The notes below the pieces were generated by a model, which saw nothing but the letters and a program-made list of their open reading frames with translations, was not told where the DNA came from and searched no databases. Position numbers and translations under genes: made by a program. A DNA stretch of 6,538 nt from Bacteroidales bacterium (GTDB lineage Bacteria > Bacteroidota > Bacteroidia > Bacteroidales > JAGOPY01), in NCBI GenBank assembly GCA_030638325.1, contig DAOWEV010000171.1, positions 1 to 6,538 on the forward strand. The letters run 5' to 3'. Of the stretch, positions 1 to 6,361 are shown one piece after another. Numbering within the stretch: position 1 is the first letter of the stretch; each line of letters begins with the position of its first letter.

Positions 1-2
1 GG

Positions 3-995
3 ATGACCTATGAAAGAATGTATCCTACACTGAATGACGGGAAGTATGATACGGAATTTCCTTACCGCGACTGTTCCAAACAACTTGACGATATTTCACT
101 AACGGTGAAAAAGATCTTCTGCCTGGCCGACTACAAGACCTTTACATTTGAAGCGGAACAAAAACTGACTTCCGAAGATATTCAAGCCATCTCTTCCGAC
201 AGTTTGAAAAAAATATCCAAAAGCATCACAAACATTAGTGAAGCAGCCACCGGAACCGGGACAATTATTTACTATGAGAACAATCGTATTGCCCTGCTTA
301 CCTGTGCTCACATTTTAAATTTCCCGGATACCGTTTATACCTATTATGAGGATAATGACCCGGGTACTACAGAGTATTTGCAGGGAATATCAATTAAATC
401 CGGTCAGCGTAACTTCTTCAGGGAACACTCCCACGGCCATGACCTGGAAATACTTGCATTTGATCGTGAAAAAGACCTGGCAATCCTGGGGAAAATTATT
501 GACTCACATGACGAATACCTGCAGGTCTTTCCGCATCCCCTGGGGAATTCCAAAAAGCTGGAATGGGGCAGTTTCGTTTACGTCCTTGGATATCCCCTTG
601 GTTATCAGATGATAACAAGGGGTATTGTGAGCCGTTCCGCACCTTCCAGACAAAACTATTTTTTGATCGATGCTGCGTTTAATGAAGGGTTTAGCGGGGG
701 GATAGTGCTGGCCATCAAAGATGGAGTCCCTAATTTCGAACTTGTGGGGCTCGGGAAGTCAGCATCAGGCACCTTTGAAAATATCCTGGTACCAGAGAAA
801 CAGGACCATGAGTTTATTTACAATCCAGATATTCCATATTCCGGCGAAGTTTATGTCGACCTGCGAAAAAAGGTAAATTATGGCATCACCTATGCCATTT
901 CCACAGAGGCCATGAAGGATTTTTACAAAACCTATAAGACATACCTGGAGATGCAGGGGTACTATCTGGGTGGATTTTTTGGCTCAAAAAAGTAG
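3..995 (+). CDS. Trypsin-like (HtrA/S1-fold) serine peptidase, N-terminus possibly incomplete
   Basis: Predicted serine endopeptidase of the chymotrypsin/HtrA fold. The triad can be placed in family order: His103 in LLTCAHILNF, Asp158 in DREKDLAILG, and nucleophile Ser231 in NEGFSGGIVLA. GTGTII (84-89) matches the opening beta strand of HtrA domains. LGYPLG followed by RGIVS (195-210) matches the usual V.GYP.G...GIVS segment before the nucleophile. The motif is GFSGG rather than the commoner GNSGG. The domain ends near YAIS (297-300), and only a short basic tail follows, so there is no PDZ domain. Residues 1-80 are not recognised. No signal peptide is visible, but the ATG lies at base 3 with only two bases before it. 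An upstream start adding a signal or lipoprotein leader cannot be excluded, and a second in-frame ATG lies at base 18. The gene ends in two tandem TAG codons. Substrate and location are unknown. Fold assignment is firm, function is not. Confidence 0.82.
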   Translation: MTYERMYPTLNDGKYDTEFPYRDCSKQLDDISLTVKKIFCLADYKTFTFEAEQKLTSEDIQAISSDSLKKISKSITNISEAATGTGTIIYYENNRIALLTCAHILNFPDTVYTYYEDNDPGTTEYLQGISIKSGQRNFFREHSHGHDLEILAFDREKDLAILGKIIDSHDEYLQVFPHPLGNSKKLEWGSFVYVLGYPLGYQMITRGIVSRSAPSRQNYFLIDAAFNEGFSGGIVLAIKDGVPNFELVGLGKSASGTFENILVPEKQDHEFIYNPDIPYSGEVYVDLRKKVNYGITYAISTEAMKDFYKTYKTYLEMQGYYLGGFFGSKK

Positions 996-1034
996 TAGGG
1001 AAAGGCTCTCAGGCACTTGAAAATATGCGTCTTT

Positions 1035-1058
1035 AACCGACGGGTTAACCCGTCGGTT
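1035..1058. terminator. Perfect 24-bp palindrome between convergent genes, likely bidirectional terminator
   Basis: The two 12-base halves are exact reverse complements, with the first half reading AACCGACGGGTT. As RNA this gives a stem of about 10 bp with a TTAA loop in either direction. It lies 39 bases after the stop of the serine peptidase and 14 bases beyond the stop of the M48 peptidase gene, the place for a shared terminator. The run of T after the stem is short (GGTTT on + and GGTTAAAG on -), so termination strength is uncertain. It could instead be a dispersed palindromic element. Confidence 0.6.
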
Positions 1059-1072
1059 TAACCACCGCCAAC

Positions 1073-2311
1073 CTAAGTCTTTATAGCTTCCAAAGCCGCC
1101 AATCTCCTCAGCAAAGGTGGATGGGAATAGTTAAAAAAGACGTATGCCGGATGCGGCCGCAGGTTGGAGAGGTTATTCACGGATAATTTCTTGAGTGCCG
1201 ATCCCAAACTTTCCGGATTGTAATTGATGCCTGCATAATTGTCGGCAGCATACTCGTTTTTCCTTGAAATCATATTCATGATCAGGCCCGTGACCATCGA
1301 AAACGGTGAATACAACAATCCGAAAGTTAGGATGCCGATGTGGAAACTTGGCTCGGATACGCCCAGGGCAGCAGCCAGCAGAGGGTTATCAAGAAACAGG
1401 GAAAGAATGAATAACATCAATCCGGTCTGTATGACAGATAAAATAGTGCCGGTGAGGGTATGCTTCTTTTTATAATGCCCGATCTCATGGGCCAGCACGC
1501 CTACCAGCTCTTCGGTTGTATGATCCTTGATGAGCGTATCATAAAGCACAATGCGTTTCCTGGCGCCCAGGCCGCTGAAATAGGCATTGGCTTTAGTAGA
1601 TCTTTTAGATCCGTCGATCACATAAATATTTCTTAACCTGAAACTCACTCTTGCTGCAAAGTTTTCGATAGCCTTGCGCAAATCACCCTCTTCGAGCGGG
1701 GTTTGTTTGTTGAACAGTGGCACAATGACATTTGAATAGAACATGGTCATGAAGATCATAAAAACGCTGAGTACGCCCCAGGCGATAAGCCAAAACCATT
1801 GCCCTGTAGCCTCATAGATCCATATCACCAGCGACAGCAATCCGCCCCCGATGATCATGCCGAGCACCCACCCTTTCACTTTGTCAAGGATGAATGTCTT
1901 CACCGTGGTTTTATTGAAACCGAATTTTTCTTCTATCACGAAAGTATCATAGACTGAAAAAGGGGTCGATAAGATGTCAGCTGCCAGGCCCAGGATCCCA
2001 AAATACAATAAGGCCATCAGGATGGGGTCTGTGGTATATTGCCGTACAAAGCCATCCAGGAAGGCAAAACCGCCGAATATCAGCATCAGCATCATCAATA
2101 CAAAGCTGAAGGTATCGGTAAGCTGAGAAAAGCGCTGGTTCACCCTCAGATAATCCTGCGACTTCCGGTATTTCTGAGTGTCGTAAATGCCCTCTAACTC
2201 CTGTGGCAGTTCATTGTTCCAGTAAGTGCTGTTCAGATAATCCAGGTATCGCTCCAGAAGATATTCAAAAACGATGATAGCAATGATGATATAGAACAAA
2301 ACTTCAGCCAT
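1073..2311 (-). CDS. M48 family integral-membrane zinc metallopeptidase (Ste24/CAAX protease 1-like)
   Basis: A 412-residue membrane-embedded zinc endopeptidase. The HEXXH site is HEIGH (275-279), giving zinc ligands His275 and His279 and catalytic Glu276. The third ligand is Glu353 in SRKNEYAADNYA, with the conserved Asp357 four residues on. About seven hydrophobic segments are visible, near 4-19, 66-88, 95-115, 147-166, 171-196, 286-308 and 323-347. This is the Ste24-type layout rather than the shorter HtpX one. Other family signatures are EEKFGFNKTT (127-136), KANAYFSGLGARKRIVLYDT (240-259) and the C-terminal SHPPLLRRL (396-404). Ste24 cleaves prenylated proteins in eukaryotes. Bacteria generally lack that modification, so a role in membrane-protein or peptide turnover is an inference. 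An in-frame TAA lies nine bases before the ATG, so this is the most upstream start. It is separated from the VWA gene by a 196-base repeat-filled spacer and may have its own promoter. All catalytic residues are present. Confidence 0.93.
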   Translation of the reverse strand: MAEVLFYIIIAIIVFEYLLERYLDYLNSTYWNNELPQELEGIYDTQKYRKSQDYLRVNQRFSQLTDTFSFVLMMLMLIFGGFAFLDGFVRQYTTDPILMALLYFGILGLAADILSTPFSVYDTFVIEEKFGFNKTTVKTFILDKVKGWVLGMIIGGGLLSLVIWIYEATGQWFWLIAWGVLSVFMIFMTMFYSNVIVPLFNKQTPLEEGDLRKAIENFAARVSFRLRNIYVIDGSKRSTKANAYFSGLGARKRIVLYDTLIKDHTTEELVGVLAHEIGHYKKKHTLTGTILSVIQTGLMLFILSLFLDNPLLAAALGVSEPSFHIGILTFGLLYSPFSMVTGLIMNMISRKNEYAADNYAGINYNPESLGSALKKLSVNNLSNLRPHPAYVFFNYSHPPLLRRLAALEAIKT

Positions 2312-2372
2312 GATACATTACATTTATTAGCCACTTAATGCGTAAAACTATCCAATAGGTTGTCTGCTTAGA

Positions 2373-2423
2373 GTTGCAGGTTGCAAGTTGCAGGTTGCAG
2401 GTTCCCAACTTGCAACCTGCAAC
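2373..2423. repeat. Inverted heptad repeat forming an 18-bp stem
   Basis: The left arm (2373-2390) reads GTTGCAGGTTGCAAGTTG and its exact reverse complement occupies 2406-2423, leaving a 15-base loop. The left side is itself a direct heptad array of four GTTGCAR units, starting at 2373, 2380, 2387 and 2394. The right side carries reverse-complement units at 2410-2416 and 2417-2423, plus a variant at 2424-2430. Because the units repeat, a closer fold is also possible: 2387-2403 pairs with 2407-2423 across a 3-base CCC loop, with one G-U pair in RNA. It lies between the VWA and M48 genes. There is no T-run beside the stem, so a terminator role is weak. Confidence 0.8.
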
Positions 2424-2458
2424 CTGTAACAACCAATTAATTCCCGTATAGTAGTTTC

Positions 2459-2504
2459 AATTCCTAATTCCTAATTCCTAATTCCTAATTCCTAATTCCT
2501 AATT
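2459..2504. repeat. Tandem heptanucleotide array, six perfect CCTAATT units
   Basis: An initial AATT (2459-2462) is followed by six identical CCTAATT units filling 2463-2504 with no mismatches. On the minus strand the unit reads AATTAGG and begins three bases after the TAA stop of the VWA gene, so it would lie in that gene's 3' untranslated region. Perfect identity of the units suggests recent expansion or contraction, for example by replication slippage. Confidence 0.93.
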
Positions 2505-2507
2505 GAT

Positions 2508-4610
2508 TTAGTAACTGCCGGCTCTTTTCCGGAGCATCCATTCAAGGGAAAGCAGGCCAATTATCACTATGAGGACCAGGGGTATATTGATCAATTCCTC
2601 AAAACGTTTCTGCGTATAGAAAACCGTTTTAATATCCTCCCGGCTGTTGATCGCATCGATCAACTCATCCATCTCTTCTGCCCGGTATGTCTTTCCATTT
2701 GTGCCCTTCGAAATAAGATAAAGCAAATTATGATCAGCAATCGTATTGATGGTTTCTATATCCAGCGGTGAAATAATAAATTGCCCCCTAACGGTAAAAA
2801 TATCATTACCTACCTTAACTTTTGCCATAGTTCGATATTCCCCCACCTGGAAGCTTCCGGCATCAAGGTGGTAAGCATCCAGGTACTTACTGAAAACAAA
2901 AGGAAACTGATTTCCATCTGAATCCGTGATCGTCATTTCAACTTCCGGCTCAGTCACAAGTTCGTAGCTCTTGTTATAGACCTCTGCATCGAAGACAAGC
3001 CGTTGGTTTTCAAACAGGTGATCCTTGTGGTATATCCTGAACTGTGTTTTCTTTTCCCTGACTGAAAGATACTGAACGGTTTTCAGGATAAGCTCATCGA
3101 ATGCATTATGGTTTTGCATTTGTGCGAAATTCATCAACCTCCACCTCCATAGTCCTTCTCCAGTAATGACGCCCCACCTGTCATTCAGGGTCTCATTGAA
3201 GAATATCAATGGCTTTGAGGTAGTCATCGTCCCAATACGCTGGTTCATCAGAATATTTACAATACCAGACACCTGGTAATCACCAAAAGGAGCGAATAAA
3301 GGCGGGAAATTATTCAGGACACGGATATTTTCCTCTTTTATCCTGAACAAGGCAAAATTTCTTTCCGGCGCCGGTAATACTTCCTGGAAGGTACGTCCCT
3401 GACTCAAAATATTCAAACCCAGCTTCATGGAATTCAATTCCACCAGATTGGATTGCTGCCCGATGATCAGCAGGAAGGGTATTTGTTTTCCCCTGATCTC
3501 TCCAAAGATATGATCCACAGGATTTTCCAGGGATGGTAATTGATGCAGAATGACCAGGTTATACATTTCAACAGGTAGATTAAATGACTTTGCAGGATGG
3601 TCTTCCACCTCATAGTTCCGGTTGGTCCTGATCGCTTCTTTCAATGCCGTAATGTCGGGATGGGGGGTGTTATACAGGATCAATACTTTGTTCCTGGAAT
3701 CCAGCACTTCGATAAAAATATCTTTGACATTATTTACGGCACTGATCTCCCCTTCCAAAGGTTCAATCACAAAACGGTAACGGTGAATACCGGTTTCATC
3801 TGCTTTGAACCTTAAGTTCACGGTAGTGGTATAAGGATCGGTAACAATCTCCAGGTCTTGCGTTTTGATCAGTTTCCCCTTTTTATAGATCTTCAAAAGG
3901 GTCTCTTCCCCCTTATATTTATCTGCATTGATGATCACTTCAACAGGGAAATCATTATTCAGGTATGCAAGCCTGTTAAAATTTACCTTTGTTAGAACCA
4001 CATCTTTTTTTATACTGGTATCTCCCAACGCCAGGGTATACACCGGAAAACCCAGGTCTCTTGAATAATATACCGGGTTGGCGCCTGTATTGTAAATACC
4101 ATCACTCGCCAGGATCATGGCCCCTACGTTCCTGTTACTGTATAAATTTCTGACCTCCTGAAACAGGGAAGAAATATTGGTTTGCTTTTCATCAAAATCA
4201 ATGGCGCCACTTAATTCGCTGTTGCTTTGTAACCTGACGACCTTTTCGCCGAAAGTATAAACATTCAGCTTGAAATTTTCCTGTAATTCATCTTTCAGGT
4301 TTTGCAGAGCCTCCGGATACTGATCCGAATAAAATACGGAGTCTTTGCCTGTGACGATGGATCCGGAATTATCCTGAGCAAGTATGATAACTGGTTTTTC
4401 ACTGACATCGAAAAGTGATTTAACAAAAGGCGATAAGAGCAAAAACGCAATCGCGCTTACTGCGAGAAACCTCATGACAGCGAGGAAGATCTTCAGCTTG
4501 TCAGGGATCTCGCTTTTCTTTTCACGATAATAGAGCACTGCCGCATACAGTACCCCCCCGAGAACACAAAGGATAATAAACCAGGCCGGATATGCAATTG
4601 CTATATTCAA
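2508..4610 (-). CDS. VWA domain membrane protein with an amidotransferase-like region lacking its cysteine
   Basis: A 700-residue protein with membrane segments near 9-27, 41-63 and 674-692. Basic stretches (REKK at 29-32, RKR at 694-696) place the loop between the first two segments and the C-terminus in the cytoplasm, so residues 64-673 should be periplasmic. A von Willebrand factor A domain spans about 73-195. Its MIDAS metal site is complete: DNSGS (Asp80, Ser82, Ser84), Thr144 and Asp170 in LASDG. Residues 306-480 resemble a class I glutamine-amidotransferase-like fold (KVLILYN, YNLVILHQ, PFLLIIG), but no nucleophilic cysteine is seen, so it is probably non-catalytic. GEGLWRWRL (484-492) recurs in such Bacteroidota/Planctomycetes proteins, and a beta-rich region follows. 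The start is TTG: an in-frame TAA lies 15 bases upstream with no ATG between, and the next Met (46) would remove the first membrane segment. It lies 57 bases after the DUF3108-like gene. A binding or scaffold role is inferred and the partner is unknown. Confidence 0.85.
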   Translation of the reverse strand: MNIAIAYPAWFIILCVLGGVLYAAVLYYREKKSEIPDKLKIFLAVMRFLAVSAIAFLLLSPFVKSLFDVSEKPVIILAQDNSGSIVTGKDSVFYSDQYPEALQNLKDELQENFKLNVYTFGEKVVRLQSNSELSGAIDFDEKQTNISSLFQEVRNLYSNRNVGAMILASDGIYNTGANPVYYSRDLGFPVYTLALGDTSIKKDVVLTKVNFNRLAYLNNDFPVEVIINADKYKGEETLLKIYKKGKLIKTQDLEIVTDPYTTTVNLRFKADETGIHRYRFVIEPLEGEISAVNNVKDIFIEVLDSRNKVLILYNTPHPDITALKEAIRTNRNYEVEDHPAKSFNLPVEMYNLVILHQLPSLENPVDHIFGEIRGKQIPFLLIIGQQSNLVELNSMKLGLNILSQGRTFQEVLPAPERNFALFRIKEENIRVLNNFPPLFAPFGDYQVSGIVNILMNQRIGTMTTSKPLIFFNETLNDRWGVITGEGLWRWRLMNFAQMQNHNAFDELILKTVQYLSVREKKTQFRIYHKDHLFENQRLVFDAEVYNKSYELVTEPEVEMTITDSDGNQFPFVFSKYLDAYHLDAGSFQVGEYRTMAKVKVGNDIFTVRGQFIISPLDIETINTIADHNLLYLISKGTNGKTYRAEEMDELIDAINSREDIKTVFYTQKRFEELINIPLVLIVIIGLLSLEWMLRKRAGSY

Positions 4611-4667
4611 GTTTGTTTGATCTTAGTGGTAACAATAAGCTGAAAAATAGAGGCCGGAAGTTTACAG

Positions 4668-5363
4668 CTATTCAAATTTTGTCAGGATGGAATGGCCCAT
4701 GAGCTTATCATTTTTATCGTAAGACTCCGATTTCACTGTGCCCACCCCCTTAGCAAACCATTCGATACTTCTGTAATCAACTGTGAACATTGTTTTAAGT
4801 TCAGTGTTATAGGAGATCTTATAACAATTGAAGGTACCGGCAGGTGTTGTGACCTCTTCCATGCCTTCAAACTTCCTGTTGTATATCTTTATCTGGAGAT
4901 TCATCATCGGAATCCCCATGTTTGTGATAAGCACTTTGATATATCCGTCCTTGAGTTTTGCGCCATTTTCAATACCGGCAGGCAATTCCAGGTCCCGGGC
5001 ATTAATCTCTATCTGCGCATCATCCGCTCCCTTCATCATCATCGGGTCCAGGTATTGCTGCATATCCATCTTGAAAACACCATCCTCGCACTTCATGGTA
5101 AACTCATCATATGACATGGGCTTACCTTTTTTGTCAAAAGTCTGGTTTTCTACTATAATATCCAGTCCTTTTTCTGTCTCTTCAACAGCAATGATCTTCT
5201 GTTTGACCGTACTGGTAAGTTTATCTTTCTTATCATAATTTTCTGTCCACCTGACACTTCCTTTATTTGCAGGGAAATAAGTTTCACAGTCCTGAGAAAA
5301 GGCATGCATTTTCAATCCTGCAATGATCAGAGTTACCAATAATAAACGAATTAGTTTTTTCAT
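4668..5363 (-). CDS. Secreted DUF3108-like (TapB-family) protein
   Basis: A 231-residue exported protein. It opens with a typical type I signal peptide: MKK, a hydrophobic core at about 5-17, and a likely cut near AFSQ (21-24). The cysteine at 26 is not in a lipobox, so it is probably soluble periplasmic or surface-located rather than a lipoprotein. Features matching the DUF3108-like family are YFPANKGSVRWTENYDKKDK (29-48), the TPAGTFNCYKISY stretch (173-185), and a C-terminal EWFAKGVGTVKSESYDKNDK (201-220). The fold expected for this family is an antiparallel beta barrel or lipocalin-like sheet. The molecular role is not known, and ligand binding is only a guess. Mature cysteines are at 26, 92 and 180. 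Start: ATG preceded at short distance by AGGA, with the signal peptide directly after it. The gene is 70 bases after fabG and 57 before the VWA gene in the same direction, so a small operon is possible. Confidence 0.8.
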   Translation of the reverse strand: MKKLIRLLLVTLIIAGLKMHAFSQDCETYFPANKGSVRWTENYDKKDKLTSTVKQKIIAVEETEKGLDIIVENQTFDKKGKPMSYDEFTMKCEDGVFKMDMQQYLDPMMMKGADDAQIEINARDLELPAGIENGAKLKDGYIKVLITNMGIPMMNLQIKIYNRKFEGMEEVTTPAGTFNCYKISYNTELKTMFTVDYRSIEWFAKGVGTVKSESYDKNDKLMGHSILTKFE

Positions 5364-5407
5364 GGATCCTATTATTTTTTGTTTTGAAATTTATTGAACA
5401 ATATACC

Positions 5408-5433
5408 TTGCCGGATTCACAGGCTTCCGGCAA
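5408..5433 (-). terminator. Hairpin directly after the fabG stop codon
   Basis: TTGCCGGA at 5408-5415 and TCCGGCAA at 5426-5433 form an 8-bp perfect stem around a 10-base loop. On the minus strand the stem begins at the base immediately after the TGA of fabG. No T-run follows it (the minus strand continues GGTATATTG), so it is a weak intrinsic terminator at best. It may be an mRNA 3'-end stabiliser or partial attenuator between fabG and the downstream secreted-protein gene. Confidence 0.4.
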
Positions 5434-6180
5434 TCAGGTGCTCATGCCACCACAAACGCTGATCACTTGTCCCGTTATATAGCCTGAGAGATCTGAAGCA
5501 AGGAACAAGGCTAATTTTGCCACATCCCCGGGGGTCCCCCCTCTTCTGAGCGGGATTGTCTTGATCCAATTTGCCCTGACATCATCTGACAGTTTGGACG
5601 TCATGTCGGTTTCGATAAAGCCGGGGGCGATAGCATTACAGCGAATGCTCCTGGTTCCCAGTTCCTGTGCAATGGATTTGGTAAAGCCGATGAGGCCGGC
5701 CTTGGAAGCGGAATAGTTCGACTGCCCGGCATTGCCCCTGACACCAACTACCGAACTCATATTGATGATTGATCCTGACCGTTGTTTCAGCATGCTGCCC
5801 TGAATGGCTTTTGTCATATTAAAAACTGATTTCAGGTTCACTTTGATAACCAGGTCCCAGTCTGCCTCCGTCATACGCATCAACAGTGTATCCCTGGTAA
5901 TCCCGGCGTTGTTGACCAGCACATCCACCTTTTCAAACTCATTCAGGATTTCCCCGACCACTCTTTCACAATCCTCAAAAGAGCTGGCATCAGAAGCATA
6001 TCCCCTGGCTTTCAAACCCATCGCCCTGATCTCTTCTTCCAGGCTCTGTATATGTTCATCGTATTTCAGATCGGTAAAAGCAATGTTTGCCCCTTCTCTG
6101 GCAAATGTGAGCGCTATCGCCCGCCCAATGCCCCTGGCAGCGCCAGTGATCAAAGCTGTTTTTCCTGATAATAACCCCAT
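5434..6180 (-). CDS. fabG: 3-oxoacyl-[acyl-carrier-protein] reductase FabG
   Basis: A classical short-chain dehydrogenase/reductase of 248 residues, close to the 244 of E. coli FabG. It should reduce 3-oxoacyl-ACP to 3-hydroxyacyl-ACP in cytoplasmic fatty acid elongation. The nucleotide-binding motif is TGAARGIG (12-19), NNAG is at 90-93, and the active-site set is Asn115, Ser143, Tyr156 and Lys160 (YSASK at 156-160). IAPGFIETDMT (184-194) and the C-terminal YITGQVISVCGGM (234-246) match FabG rather than most other family members. Asp37 in FTDLKYD, at the end of the second beta strand, is a position where acidic residues usually favour NAD(H), whereas FabG normally uses NADPH. The ATG is directly followed by the cofactor-binding strand, so the start is well supported. 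A -7 promoter match lies 23 bases upstream. No acpP or fabF is in the window. A role in another 3-oxoacyl pathway cannot be excluded. Confidence 0.9.
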   Translation of the reverse strand: MGLLSGKTALITGAARGIGRAIALTFAREGANIAFTDLKYDEHIQSLEEEIRAMGLKARGYASDASSFEDCERVVGEILNEFEKVDVLVNNAGITRDTLLMRMTEADWDLVIKVNLKSVFNMTKAIQGSMLKQRSGSIINMSSVVGVRGNAGQSNYSASKAGLIGFTKSIAQELGTRSIRCNAIAPGFIETDMTSKLSDDVRANWIKTIPLRRGGTPGDVAKLALFLASDLSGYITGQVISVCGGMST

Positions 6181-6203
6181 TATTGATGTTTTTGAATTTT
6201 GGT

Positions 6204-6211
6204 CAAAGATA
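6204..6211 (-). promoter_or_regulatory. Candidate Bacteroidota -7 promoter element for fabG
   Basis: The minus strand reads TATCTTTG, a full match to the Bacteroidota consensus TAnnTTTG. It ends 23 bases before the fabG ATG, which would leave a short A-rich leader. No TTTG or TTG is found at the expected -33 distance. That region is instead occupied by the TTAACGA heptad array, so the match rests on the -7 element alone. Confidence 0.5.
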
Positions 6212-6215
6212 ATAC

Positions 6216-6271
6216 TTAACGATTAACGAATAACGATTAACGATTAACGATTTAAGATTTAAGATTTAAGA
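6216..6271. repeat. Compound 7-bp tandem array: TTAACGA x5 then TTTAAGA x3
   Basis: Five units of TTAACGA start at 6216, 6223, 6230, 6237 and 6244. The third has A instead of T in its first position. They pass without any break in register into three units of TTTAAGA at 6251, 6258 and 6265, and a decayed ninth unit follows at 6272. The two unit types differ at two of seven positions, so one may have arisen from the other. The array starts five bases upstream of the candidate fabG -7 element. Confidence 0.9.
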
Positions 6272-6299
6272 TTTACCGTTCACTACTCACGCTTCAACG

Positions 6300-6325
6300 C
6301 TGCGAGGTCTTGCAGACGCTCGCAG
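6300..6325. repeat. Bulged intergenic palindrome with CTGCGAG/CTCGCAG arms
   Basis: CTGCGAG (6300-6306) pairs with CTCGCAG (6319-6325). The stem continues inward as GTCT (6307-6310) with AGAC (6314-6317) around a TGC loop, and one unpaired G sits at 6318. This gives an 11-bp stem with a single bulge. The form resembles the CTGCGAGGT-type palindromes I recall as frequent between genes in Bacteroidota genomes; that resemblance is from memory. No T-run is adjacent. Confidence 0.6.
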
Positions 6326-6361
6326 GTTTCATCCCCCTGTGCCATTGTGCCTGAATCCCAT

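Noticed and set aside
2335..2360. Promoter for the M48 gene (minus-strand TAGTTTTA)
   Set aside because: It matches the TAnnTTTG element only in part, lacking the final G, and no TTTG is at the -33 distance.
2508..4610. Active glutamine amidotransferase in the VWA protein
   Set aside because: The fold-like strands are present, but no cysteine occurs at a nucleophile elbow; the corresponding stretch reads LIIGQQSNL.
4640..4680. Promoter for the VWA gene (minus-strand TATTTTTC with TTTG 23 bases upstream)
   Set aside because: The last base of the -7 element mismatches and the spacing is at the long extreme. Such a pair is easily found by chance in AT-rich DNA.
4692..5238. Two plus-strand open frames of 140 and 136 codons
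   Set aside because: They lie wholly inside the minus-strand DUF3108-like gene, which has a signal peptide and family motifs. Their translations show no recognisable domain.
4668..5363. Lipoprotein assignment for the secreted DUF3108-like protein because of Cys26
   Set aside because: The residues before the cysteine (FSQD) do not fit a lipobox, and a normal signal peptidase I site is present just before.
4668..5363. Metal-binding methionine clusters (108-110 and 149-154)
   Set aside because: The Met residues do not form the spaced repeats typical of copper-binding segments, and they fall where the family has general hydrophobic positions.
5804..6226. Plus-strand open frame of 140 codons overlapping fabG
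   Set aside because: It is the antisense of highly conserved fabG sequence, with no domain or start signal of its own.
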